Of a stretch of 64,000 nucleotides of DNA, positions 26,126 to 33,374 are shown piece after piece. A program made the position numbers and the translations under genes. Numbering within the stretch: the stretch's first letter is position 1; each line of letters starts with the position of its first letter. The notes under the pieces are model-generated. The model did no database searches. It saw nothing but the letters and a program-made list of their open reading frames with translations, and was not told where the DNA came from. Source of the DNA: Streptomyces sp. NBC_01216 (lineage in GTDB: Bacteria > Actinomycetota > Actinomycetes > Streptomycetales > Streptomycetaceae). The stretch lies in assembly GCF_035994945.1 (NCBI RefSeq), contig NZ_CP108677.1, forward strand, positions 2,976,001 through 3,040,000, given 5' to 3'.

Positions 26126-26218
26126 CTGACGGGCCGTCAGATATCAGGCTAGCCCCGCCCCCCTGGACCGACAAGGAGCGCGGCCCTACGCTCTCCGCAC
26201 GATCTGACAGACCGTCAA
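26126..26218. promoter_or_regulatory. Palindromic operators, sites D and E
   Basis: Site D (CTGACG-GGC-CGTCAG, perfect, 26126-26140) lies 14 nt before the amidohydrolase start. Site E (CTGACA-GAC-CGTCAA, 26204-26218) lies 31 nt before the AMP-ligase start. Each divergent gene has its own copy. Confidence 0.72.
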
Positions 26219-26248
26219 TTCACTGGAGCCGTCCCGCTCGGAGTCGCC

Positions 26249-27793
26249 ATGACCGACACCGCACACGCCCTGGGCACCTCGCGCACGCTCTGGGAACTCG
26301 TCGACCGCCGCGCCGCCCTCACACCCGACCACCCCGTCCTGCTCCAGGGCGACCGGACGCTGACCTTCGGCGAACTGCGCGACCGCGCCGAGCGGTGCGC
26401 CGCCGGCCTGTACGGCATCGGAGTACGCCCCGGCACGGTCGTCGCCTGGCAGTTGCCCACCCGCGTCGAGACCGCGGTCCTCTCCTTCGCCCTGGCCCGC
26501 CTCGGCGCCGTCCAGACACCGCTCATCCCCTTCCACCGGGACCGCGAGGTCGGCTTCGCGCTGCGCGCGTCGAAGGCCGAGTACCTCGTCGTCCCCGGGG
26601 TGTGGCGCGGCTTCGACCACACCGCGATGGCCCGGCGGCTCGGCGCGCCCCACGTCCTGACCGCGTACGACACGCTGCCCGACGGAGACCCGGCCGTCCT
26701 GCCGCCCCCGCCGTCCCCCGCGTCCGGCCACGACGTGCGCTGGATCTACTGGACCTCCGGGACCACCTCCGACCCCAAGGGAGTCCTGCACACGGACCGC
26801 TCGCTGCTCGCGGGCGGCTCCTGCCTCGCCCACGCCCTGCGCCCGACCTCCCGCGACGTGGGCTCGATGGCCTTCCCGTACGCGCACATCGCCGGACCCG
26901 ACTACACCGTGATGCTGCTGCTGTACGGCTTCCCCGCGGTGATGTTCGAGCGGTTCGCCCTGCCCGACGCCCTGGCGGAGTACCGCAGGCACCGGGTGAC
27001 GGTGGCGGGCGGCTCCACGGCCTTCTACGCGATGTTCCTGGCCGAGCAGCGCAGGCTGCCGCCCGGCGAGAGGCTCATTCCGAGCCTGCGCCTGCTCGCG
27101 GGCGGCGGGGCGCCCAAACCGCCGGAGCTCCACCACGCGGTGGTACGGGAGATGGGCTGCCTGCTGACGCACGGCTACGGCATGACCGAGGTTCCGATGA
27201 TCACCATGGGCTCGCCCGACGACACCGCCGAGAACCTGGCGACGACGGAGGGCCGGCCCCCGGAGGGCATGGAGATCCGCGTCGTGCCCGACGCCTCCGG
27301 CAACGGCGAGATACGGCTGCGCGGCGAAGCGGTGTGCCGGGGCTATCTCGACCCCGCGCAGACGGCGGAAGCCTTCGACGAGGACGGCTTCCTCCTCACC
27401 GGTGACGTGGGGCACCTCACACCCTCCGGCCACCTGGTCCTCACCGGAAGGATCAAGGACATCATCATCCGCAAGGGCGAGAACATCTCGGCCAAGGAGA
27501 TCGAGGACCTCCTCCACCGGCACCCGGCGGTCGGCGACGCCGCCGTCATCGGCCTGCCCGACCCGGTGAGCGGCGAGCGGGTGTGCGCGGTCGTCGAACC
27601 GGCCGGACGACCGCCGGGCGCCGAGCCCCTGACCCTGGAGTCCGTCACCGGGTTCCTGCGCGGCGAGGGCCTCTCCGTCCACAAACTGCCGGAACAGCTG
27701 GAGGTGGTGGAGGAACTGCCGCGCAACGAGACCCTGCGGAAGGTCCTCAAGTACAGGCTGCGGGAGCGCTTCGCCCCGGCCGGCCCGGCCTGA
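26249..27793 (+). CDS. AMP-forming acyl-CoA ligase
   Basis: A 514-residue ANL-superfamily adenylating enzyme. IYWTSGTTSDPKGVLHT (about residue 165) is the P-loop, LTHGYGMTEVPMITMG contains the YGMTE adenine motif, LTGRIKDIIIRKGENISAKEIE is the hinge with its Asp/Arg pair, and ELPRNETLRKVLKYRLRE carries the C-terminal catalytic Lys. The sequence resembles cyclohexanecarboxylate-CoA ligases and medium-chain acid ligases. It is divergent from the amidohydrolase/ACAD operon across operators D and E and probably activates the acid substrate of that pathway. A perfect palindromic terminator follows 9 nt after the stop. Confidence 0.87.
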   Translation: MTDTAHALGTSRTLWELVDRRAALTPDHPVLLQGDRTLTFGELRDRAERCAAGLYGIGVRPGTVVAWQLPTRVETAVLSFALARLGAVQTPLIPFHRDREVGFALRASKAEYLVVPGVWRGFDHTAMARRLGAPHVLTAYDTLPDGDPAVLPPPPSPASGHDVRWIYWTSGTTSDPKGVLHTDRSLLAGGSCLAHALRPTSRDVGSMAFPYAHIAGPDYTVMLLLYGFPAVMFERFALPDALAEYRRHRVTVAGGSTAFYAMFLAEQRRLPPGERLIPSLRLLAGGGAPKPPELHHAVVREMGCLLTHGYGMTEVPMITMGSPDDTAENLATTEGRPPEGMEIRVVPDASGNGEIRLRGEAVCRGYLDPAQTAEAFDEDGFLLTGDVGHLTPSGHLVLTGRIKDIIIRKGENISAKEIEDLLHRHPAVGDAAVIGLPDPVSGERVCAVVEPAGRPPGAEPLTLESVTGFLRGEGLSVHKLPEQLEVVEELPRNETLRKVLKYRLRERFAPAGPA

Positions 27794-27801
27794 ACGACCC
27801 T

Positions 27802-27821
27802 CGGGGCCCGGCCGGGCCCCG
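27802..27821 (+). terminator. Palindromic terminator
   Basis: CGGGGCCCGG followed directly by its reverse complement, a 20-nt perfect palindrome 9 nt after the acyl-CoA ligase stop. Confidence 0.65.
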
Positions 27822-27896
27822 AACGGGTGAAACCCTTTCGTCCTTCCTCCCGTCCTCCTCTCGGGAGAGGGTCGCGCACCGCCGGGGAGGACGTTC

Positions 27897-28685
27897 ATGA
27901 CACTGGGGAAGTACACCGCGCACATAGCCGTGGTGGCATCGGCGATCGCGCTGACCGGAGCGGTGTGGGGGGCGTCCGTCCTGACGGGGCCTGAGCCGGG
28001 GGACGCGGGGCGGGTGCCGGCCGCCACGGACCACCCCTCGGCACGGCCGGCACCGGTCCGCCCGGCACCGAAGATCCCGGAGAGCATCGCGCACGCCTCG
28101 GAGGCGGGCGGACGGGCCGTCAACATCACCATCGACGACGGGCCGGACCCGCGGTGGACGCCCGACGTCCTGCGCGTGCTGAGGAAGAACGACGTGAAGG
28201 CCGTTTTCTGCATGATCGGCCCGCAGGCCCGACGCCATCCGGACCTGGTGAAGCGGATCGTCGCGGACGGCCACCGGCTGTGCGACCACACCACGGACCA
28301 CGACACGGCGATGGACGGCAAGTCCGTCGAGTACCAGCGGCGGCAGATCATGGCCGCCAAGAAGATGATCGAGGACGCCGCGGGCGGCGCGAAGGTCGAG
28401 TACTACCGCGCGCCGGGCGGCGCCTTCACCCCCGACAGCCGCCGGATCGCCGCGGCGGCCGGCATGCGGCCCCTCGGCTGGAACGTGGACACCAAGGACT
28501 TCCACCGTCCCGGCGTGGCGGCGATCGTCGCGACCGTGCGCGAAGAACTGCCCAACGGGCCGACGATCCTCTTCCACGACGGCGGCGGGGACCGCGGACA
28601 GACGGTCTCCGCGCTGGAAGAGCTCCTGCCCTGGCTCGCGGCACAGGGCCACCCGACCGGCTTCCCGGTCCGGACCTGCCCCTGA
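27897..28685 (+). CDS. Polysaccharide deacetylase (NodB fold), exported
   Basis: A 262-residue protein with an N-terminal hydrophobic segment (HIAVVASAIALTGAVWGAS) that is a signal peptide or anchor. The NodB domain shows motif 1 ITIDDGPD (catalytic and metal Asp), motif 2 HTTDH (metal histidines), motif 3 YYRAPGGAF and motif 4 GWNVDTKDF, ending with ILFHDGGGD. All catalytic residues of CE4 esterases are present. The family removes N-acetyl groups from cell-wall glycans such as peptidoglycan or chitin oligomers. ATG 27897 follows GGGGAGGACGTTC. It appears to be a single-gene unit followed by a repeat-hairpin. Confidence 0.85.
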   Translation: MTLGKYTAHIAVVASAIALTGAVWGASVLTGPEPGDAGRVPAATDHPSARPAPVRPAPKIPESIAHASEAGGRAVNITIDDGPDPRWTPDVLRVLRKNDVKAVFCMIGPQARRHPDLVKRIVADGHRLCDHTTDHDTAMDGKSVEYQRRQIMAAKKMIEDAAGGAKVEYYRAPGGAFTPDSRRIAAAAGMRPLGWNVDTKDFHRPGVAAIVATVREELPNGPTILFHDGGGDRGQTVSALEELLPWLAAQGHPTGFPVRTCP

Positions 28686-28698
28686 TTCCGGGGTCTCA

Positions 28699-28762
28699 GA
28701 GCCTGTCGGGTGACCTTCGGCCGATGGCGTGACCGCCCGACCAGAGGCCACCCGACAGGCTC
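28699..28762. repeat. Paired inverted copies of the dispersed repeat
   Basis: GAGCCTGTCGGGTG at 28699-28712 pairs perfectly with CACCCGACAGGCTC at 28749-28762 (14 bp). The right arm leads directly into the stop codon of the minus-strand EF-hand gene. Two inverted copies thus form a large hairpin between convergent genes, probably a shared terminator. Confidence 0.75.
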
Positions 28763-29344
28763 TCAGGCGCGGTCCTCCGTCATGAAGTACCGGGCGAAAG
28801 CGGTGACGGCGGCCTGCTCGTCGACCACCCCGGAGTCCACGGTCGGCAGCGTACGGGCGCTCAGCGCGGCGGCCACCGGGGAGAGGCCGAGCGCGAGCAG
28901 CCCGCGCTCCACCTCCGCGGGGGTCGAGGCGATGGCCAGCGCGGCGTGCAGGAAGGGCCGGGCGATCTCGGCGAAGCGCTCGGGGTGGTCGTGCAGCCGC
29001 TTGGCCGCGCCGCCGAGGAACTCCTCGTGGCTCACCTTCTGGTCGCCGTCCACGTCCGCGATCCCGTCCATGCCCTGCCAGAACGCCTCGGCGCCGTCGC
29101 ACAGGGCCTGGCCCCGGTCGGAACGGAAGGTGACCCCGAACTCGGTGAGCAGGCGTTTCGCCGCGGTGGAGAAGTCCTCGCGCGAGATCGTCCCGTCGCC
29201 CTGCTGGTCGAAGGCGGCGAAGCGGGAGGCGAGCCGTCGTCGCAGGAGCCGCCGGCCCTCCGTCTCCCCGGTGTCCGCCACGTGCTCACCGCGTTCCCCC
29301 GGCTCGGTGTGCTCCGTGTGCTCCATGTGCTCCATGTGCTCCAT
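28763..29344 (-). CDS. EF-hand calcium-binding protein
   Basis: A 193-residue calerythrin-like protein. Two clear EF-hand loops are DQQGDGTISREDF and DVDGDQKVSHEEF, with Asp/Asn/Asp-type ligands and the final Glu/Asp position partly altered (D in the first, E in the second). A third loop near the C-terminus (TVDSGVVDEQAAVTAF) looks degenerate. Four-EF-hand proteins of this sort are known in Actinobacteria as soluble Ca2+ buffers or sensors. The N-terminus MEHMEHMEHTEHTEP comes from a 9-bp tandem repeat (29308-29349), so the true start could be any of several in-frame ATG codons. Confidence 0.85.
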   Translation of the reverse strand: MEHMEHMEHTEHTEPGERGEHVADTGETEGRRLLRRRLASRFAAFDQQGDGTISREDFSTAAKRLLTEFGVTFRSDRGQALCDGAEAFWQGMDGIADVDGDQKVSHEEFLGGAAKRLHDHPERFAEIARPFLHAALAIASTPAEVERGLLALGLSPVAAALSARTLPTVDSGVVDEQAAVTAFARYFMTEDRA

Positions 29345-29349
29345 GTGCG
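29308..29349. repeat. 9-bp tandem repeat in the EF-hand gene start
   Basis: Five near-identical units of gtgtgctcc/atgtgctcc encode the EHM/EHT tripeptide repeats. The units contain in-frame start codons, so changes in copy number would leave the frame intact. Confidence 0.75.
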
Positions 29350-29372
29350 GGAGACTACGACTCCGCGGCCCG

Positions 29373-29759
29373 CTATGCCGAGAGCGGCCGGGCGTCCTCG
29401 TTCACGGCCGCGTCCACGTCCCGGTACACCTCGAACAGGCGCCGTACGCCGAGCGCGGCGAGCACCCGGTTGACATGGGCGCCCTCCATCGCACCCGGCG
29501 CGGGCAGCACCACGTGCAGCCGGCCCCGGCAGGAGTGCATCAGACGGCGGGCGGCGATCAGCACGCCGACCCCGCTGGAGTCGCAGAACACCACCCCGGA
29601 CAGGTCCAGGACCAGATCGTGCCGCCCTTCGGCGACCGCGTCATGGACCCGTCTGCGTACCAGGGGAGACGTCACCAGATCGAGCTCCCCGCGGATGCGC
29701 AGCACCATCCAGGAGCCCTGTCCGTCTTCGTCATCGTCTTCGTCGACATGGAGCGTCAC
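29373..29759 (-). CDS. STAS-domain anti-sigma factor antagonist
   Basis: A 128-residue protein with a STAS fold: VLRIRGELDLVTSPLVRRRV, then LVLDLSGVVFCDSSGVGVLIAARR with the phosphorylatable serine in DSSGVG, and a C-terminal VLAALGVRRLFEVYRDVDAA. Members bind anti-sigma kinases of the RsbW/HATPase type when dephosphorylated. No partner kinase is adjacent; the HATPase at 21952 is the closest. An acidic N-terminus (DEDDDEDGQG) precedes the fold. It is divergent from the sigma factor at 29982, so it may be part of the same signalling unit, but this is inference. Confidence 0.85.
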   Translation of the reverse strand: MTLHVDEDDDEDGQGSWMVLRIRGELDLVTSPLVRRRVHDAVAEGRHDLVLDLSGVVFCDSSGVGVLIAARRLMHSCRGRLHVVLPAPGAMEGAHVNRVLAALGVRRLFEVYRDVDAAVNEDARPLSA

Positions 29760-29981
29760 CGATCGCGCCCTTCAAGCGGAGGGAGTCCTTCCCGTGACTC
29801 TCCCGCTGCCCCGGGAGGACTCCGTGAAACCCCCGGCCTCACGGATGGCGCTTTCCTTACCATCGGAATTTCCGCCGAGGGCGCACTTGCGGCAAAGAGG
29901 AGTGCACCGGCGCCGCCGCCCATTACTTTGGAGTATGAACTCGGGTCGGGAGGGCCGTCGCAGAGCTCCGGAGGGCTTCGT

Positions 29982-30563
29982 ATGGCGAAGGACACACCAC
30001 CGCGCTGGGACCGAAGGATGCAGCAGCGGCTGGCGCGCGGCGAGGCGGCCGCGCTCGGAGAGCTGTACGACCGTTTCGCCTCGCTGGTCCACAGTCTCGC
30101 CCACCGGGTCCTCAACGACGACGCCGCGGCCGACCAGGTCACCCGCGAGGTCTTCGGCTACATCTGGGAGAACCCCGACGCCTTCGATCCCAAGGAGGGC
30201 AACATGCGTGCCTGGGTCGCCCGGCTCGCCCAACGCCAGGCCGTGCACCGGCTGCGGCAGTCGGAGGCCGTGGCCTACGCGGAGACCGGCGAGGGGTCCG
30301 CGGAGGAGCTGGAGCAGAAGGTGCGCCGGGCCTCGGTCGCGGCCCGCGCGGACTACATCGTGACCTCGATGCCGGCGCCACTGCGCGCGGCGCTGGAACT
30401 GGCTTATTTCCAGCGGCGCGACTACCGGCAGACGGCGGCCGACCTCGGCGTGACGGAGGACGAGGCACGCCGCCGGCTGCGGCTCGGGCTCCAACTGCTC
30501 TCGACGGCGAACACCCGCCCGCTGGAGGGCTCCTCGCCGCCCGGCCACGGACCCGCCCGGTGA
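29982..30563 (+). CDS. ECF-type RNA polymerase sigma factor
   Basis: A 193-residue sigma factor. Region 2 is visible as LGELYDRFASLVHSLAHRVL and EVFGYIWENPDAFDPKEGNMRAWVARLAQRQAVHRLR, the standard WL-type helices for -10 recognition. Region 4 is MPAPLRAALELAYFQRRDYRQTAADLGVTEDEARRRLRLGLQLL, a helix-turn-helix for the -35. ATG 29982 follows GGAGG. Its stop overlaps the GTG of the zinc-finger anti-sigma-like gene by 4 nt, the usual arrangement for an ECF sigma factor and its antagonist. The region 2-4 linker is short, as in ECF sigma factors. Confidence 0.86.
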   Translation: MAKDTPPRWDRRMQQRLARGEAAALGELYDRFASLVHSLAHRVLNDDAAADQVTREVFGYIWENPDAFDPKEGNMRAWVARLAQRQAVHRLRQSEAVAYAETGEGSAEELEQKVRRASVAARADYIVTSMPAPLRAALELAYFQRRDYRQTAADLGVTEDEARRRLRLGLQLLSTANTRPLEGSSPPGHGPAR

Positions 30564-31831
30564 GCGCGCCCGACGGACCCGACGACACCCCCGACGACAC
30601 CCCCGACGACGTGGCACGCGCCCCGCGGATACCGGGCCCTCGCCGGGCGGCGGACGACCACGCCGACCTCTCGCGCGCGGTCCCGTCCGCGGACGGGCGG
30701 TCACCCGAGCCGGCGGCCCCGCCGGCTGCCCCGCCCCCGCACTCGGTGCTCAAGTCGCTGCTCGGGGCCTGGGCCCTGTCGGCGTGCTCCCCGGAGGAGA
30801 CGGAGCAGGTCGAGAACCACCTCACCGAGTGCGCCCCGTGCGCCGACGAGGCCCTGCGGCTGCGGGACGCCGTCGGGCTGCTGCACGCGGAACGCGACCT
30901 CGATCTCGACCCGCTGCTGCGCTCCCGGGTCCTGGAGAACTGCCTGGGCCGCCGCCCCGCCAGGATCCCCGTCCCGGCCTGGGCCACCCCGTACGACGCG
31001 GAGACCGCCCGCCTCGACGCGCTGCTCCGGGACATCGGAGAAGCGGAGTGGCACGCGCCGGTCCGGCTCAAGTGGTTCGAGGCGGAACGGAGCGCCGACC
31101 GCCGGACCACCGTGGCCGGGGTGATCGGCCACCTGATGGCGGTGGACGGCCTGGTGGCGACGGCGCTGGGCCTGGACGACCCGCTCGGCGCGGCGGCCAC
31201 CGAGGTGTCGCCGACCCTGCGGACGGAGGCGTACTGGCAGGGCGCGGAGCATCCGGTGACGTGCGAGGTGCGTGAACCGTGGCGTGAGCAGAGCCACACG
31301 CTGATCCGTACGGTCTCCTTCGCGGGCCGCGGCGTCGGGGACCTCGCGGTCGGCTACGGGGACTTCACGCTGCCGATGCGCGACTCCCTGCTGGAGCGGG
31401 CCTTCGAATGCTGGGTGCACGCGGACGACATCGCCAACGCGGTGGCCTATCCGTACGAGCCGCCGAGCGGGGCGCATCTGCACGGCATGATCGACCTGGC
31501 GGCCCGGATGCTTCCGACCGCGCTCGCCGGCCGGCGCCGCGCGGGCCTCGCCGCCCCGGCCCGCGACCTGGTCACGGCCGGCGCCCCCGGCCGCTCGCTC
31601 CACCTGGAGGTCGAGGGCGCGGGCGGCGGTCACTGGTACATCGCCCTGGACTCGCCGGCGGCCGTGGGGTCGCCGGACCACGCGGTGGCCCAGGTGGCGA
31701 TGGACGGTGTCGAGTTCTGCCAGCTGGTGGCGGGCCACGTCCCGCCCGAGGAGGCCGCGGCGGGTCAGGACGGCGACCGCGAGGCGATCCGGGACGTGCT
31801 GTTCGCGGCGGCTTCGCTGAGCCGCCTCTAG
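30560..31831 (+). CDS. Zinc-finger anti-sigma-like protein fused to an MDMPI (mycothiol-linked) domain
   Basis: A 423-residue protein. Residues 1-65 are low-complexity and proline/aspartate-rich. Residues 70-110 hold SVLKSLLGAWALSACSPEE and ENHLTECAPC, an HxxxCxxC zinc-binding anti-sigma (ZAS) motif. From about residue 140, YDAETARLDALLRDIGEAEW, GVIGHLMAVDG and ECWVHADDIANAV match the DinB-like mycothiol-dependent maleylpyruvate isomerase N-terminal domain. No transmembrane segment is evident, so it should be cytosolic. It overlaps the sigma factor gene (GTGA). The likely role is to hold the sigma factor inactive and release it on a thiol or metal signal; the signal is inferred from the domains only. 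Confidence 0.8.
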   Translation: MSAPDGPDDTPDDTPDDVARAPRIPGPRRAADDHADLSRAVPSADGRSPEPAAPPAAPPPHSVLKSLLGAWALSACSPEETEQVENHLTECAPCADEALRLRDAVGLLHAERDLDLDPLLRSRVLENCLGRRPARIPVPAWATPYDAETARLDALLRDIGEAEWHAPVRLKWFEAERSADRRTTVAGVIGHLMAVDGLVATALGLDDPLGAAATEVSPTLRTEAYWQGAEHPVTCEVREPWREQSHTLIRTVSFAGRGVGDLAVGYGDFTLPMRDSLLERAFECWVHADDIANAVAYPYEPPSGAHLHGMIDLAARMLPTALAGRRRAGLAAPARDLVTAGAPGRSLHLEVEGAGGGHWYIALDSPAAVGSPDHAVAQVAMDGVEFCQLVAGHVPPEEAAAGQDGDREAIRDVLFAAASLSRL

Positions 31832-31860
31832 CCGGGTCCGACCGGGTCTGGCCGGCTTGG

Positions 31861-32712
31861 TCAGGCGAAGACGACCGTGCGCCGGCCGTTGAGCAGGATG
31901 CGGCGTTCGGCGTGCCACTTCACCGCGCGGGCCAGGGCCTGGCACTCCACGTCGCGGCCGGTCGCCACCAGCTGGTCCGGGGTGACCTCGTGGCCGACCC
32001 GCTCGACCTCCTGCTCGATGATCGGGCCCTCGTCGAGGTCGGCCGTCACGTAGTGCGCCGTGGCGCCGATCAGCTTCACACCGCGCGCGTGGGCCTGGTG
32101 GTAGGGCTTCGCGCCCTTGAAGCTCGGCAGGAAGGAGTGGTGGATGTTGATGATCCGGCCGGAGAGCTGCTTGCACAGGTCGTCGGAGAGCACCTGCATG
32201 TAGCGGGCGAGGACGACCAGCTCCACGCCTTCGGCGCGTACCAGCTCCAGGAGTTCGGCCTCCGCGGCCGATTTGGTGTCCTTCGTGACCGGAACGTGCC
32301 GGAACGGAATGCCGTACGAGCCCACCAGTTCCGCGAAGTCGGTGTGGTTGGAGACGACCGCGACGATCTCGACCGGCAGCGCTCCGATACGGGAACGGAA
32401 GAGCAGGTCGTTGAGGCAGTGGCCGAACTTCGACACCATCAGCACGACCCGCATGCGCTCGTCGGCCCGGTGGATCTGCCAGTCCATCGCGAACGCGTCG
32501 CCGACCGCGGCGAACCCGGCCCGCAGCTTGTCCACCGAGACCGGCGCCTCCGCCGAGAAGTGGACCCGCATGAAGAAGAGCCCGGTGTCCCGGTCTCCGA
32601 ACTGCTGGCTGTCCTCGATGTTGCAGCCGGTGATGAAGAGGCAGCTCGACACGGCGTGCACGATGCCCTGTTTGTCCGGGCAGGAGAGCGTGAGGACGTA
32701 CTGGTCGGTCAT
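31861..32712 (-). CDS. purU: Formyltetrahydrofolate deformylase
   Basis: A 283-residue PurU. The N-terminal YVLTLSCPDKQGIVHAVSSC is an ACT domain; the C-terminal half is a formyltransferase-like fold with NIHHSFLPSFKGAKPYHQA (catalytic His and the following motif) and TADLDEGPIIEQEVERVGH carrying the catalytic Asp. It hydrolyses 10-formyl-tetrahydrofolate to formate and tetrahydrofolate, balancing one-carbon pools. Length is normal for the family (about 280). ATG 32712 is chosen because MTDQYVLTLSC is the usual start. It stands alone between convergent and co-directional genes. Confidence 0.93.
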   Translation of the reverse strand: MTDQYVLTLSCPDKQGIVHAVSSCLFITGCNIEDSQQFGDRDTGLFFMRVHFSAEAPVSVDKLRAGFAAVGDAFAMDWQIHRADERMRVVLMVSKFGHCLNDLLFRSRIGALPVEIVAVVSNHTDFAELVGSYGIPFRHVPVTKDTKSAAEAELLELVRAEGVELVVLARYMQVLSDDLCKQLSGRIINIHHSFLPSFKGAKPYHQAHARGVKLIGATAHYVTADLDEGPIIEQEVERVGHEVTPDQLVATGRDVECQALARAVKWHAERRILLNGRRTVVFA

Positions 32713-32758
32713 CCCCGTAGCCTGCCACACGCCGGGAACGCGCACCGGCCCCCGTCCG

Positions 32759-33265
32759 TCAGGCGGAACGCGTCATGATCCGCAGCACGTCCAGCGAACG
32801 CGGAGGCGTGTCCGGGTCCTCGCCGTCGGCGGACGCCAGCCGGACGTGCGCCTCGCGCGCGGCCCGGACGGCCTCCGGCCAGCCGTGGTGGTCCATGTAC
32901 GCCGACACGGGCGCGTCCGGACCGACCTGGTGCATGATCCGGAGCACCCGCAGCACGGCCACGTCGACGAGCGCGGCCTCTCCCGAGTCGCGGAAGATCG
33001 TTCCCACGTACTTCTCGGCCGACCAGTTGTCCAGCCAGGTGTCCTCGACCAGGCGGTACACGGCGTCGGTGACGTCGCCGTACCCCTCGCGGCCGGCCAG
33101 CCAGGTGTTCTCGTGGAACCCGGGATCGGAAAGCATGTGCAGCGCCGAGCGCACGTTGCTGCGCCAGCGCCACCAGGGCAAGTCGTTGAGCGGCATGCCG
33201 CCCATGGTGGAGGAGCGACGGCCGCGACGGGAAGAGTTCACCGAACCGGAGACTGGACTGGACAC
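32759..33265 (-). CDS. Conserved actinobacterial protein of unknown function
   Basis: Up to 168 residues from GTG 33265; a shorter form beginning MGGMPLNDLPWWRWRSNVRS would start at ATG 33206. Helical segments such as SALHMLSDPGFHENTWLAG and VYRLVEDTWLDNWSAEKYVG and no membrane segments are visible. I remember similar short proteins as conserved hypothetical in Streptomyces but know no function. No catalytic motif can be seen. The 5' end abuts the promoter region of the lipoprotein gene at 33375. Confidence 0.7.
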   Translation of the reverse strand: MSSPVSGSVNSSRRGRRSSTMGGMPLNDLPWWRWRSNVRSALHMLSDPGFHENTWLAGREGYGDVTDAVYRLVEDTWLDNWSAEKYVGTIFRDSGEAALVDVAVLRVLRIMHQVGPDAPVSAYMDHHGWPEAVRAAREAHVRLASADGEDPDTPPRSLDVLRIMTRSA

Positions 33266-33345
33266 CTTTCGATCGTACGTTCCCCCGGGGTGGGCGCGGA
33301 CGGGCCCCCGGGATTCACCTTCACGTCACCCAACGTTGAGCTGTG

Positions 33346-33368
33346 CTCACTCCGGCGTTCCGAGTGAG
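33346..33368 (+). promoter_or_regulatory. Hairpin covering the ribosome-binding site of the lipoprotein gene
   Basis: CTCACTC at 33346-33352 pairs with GAGTGAG at 33362-33368, just before ATG 33375. The 3' arm overlaps the GAGTGAGGCGG ribosome-binding site, so the structure could limit translation. Confidence 0.5.
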
Positions 33369-33374
33369 GCGGAA

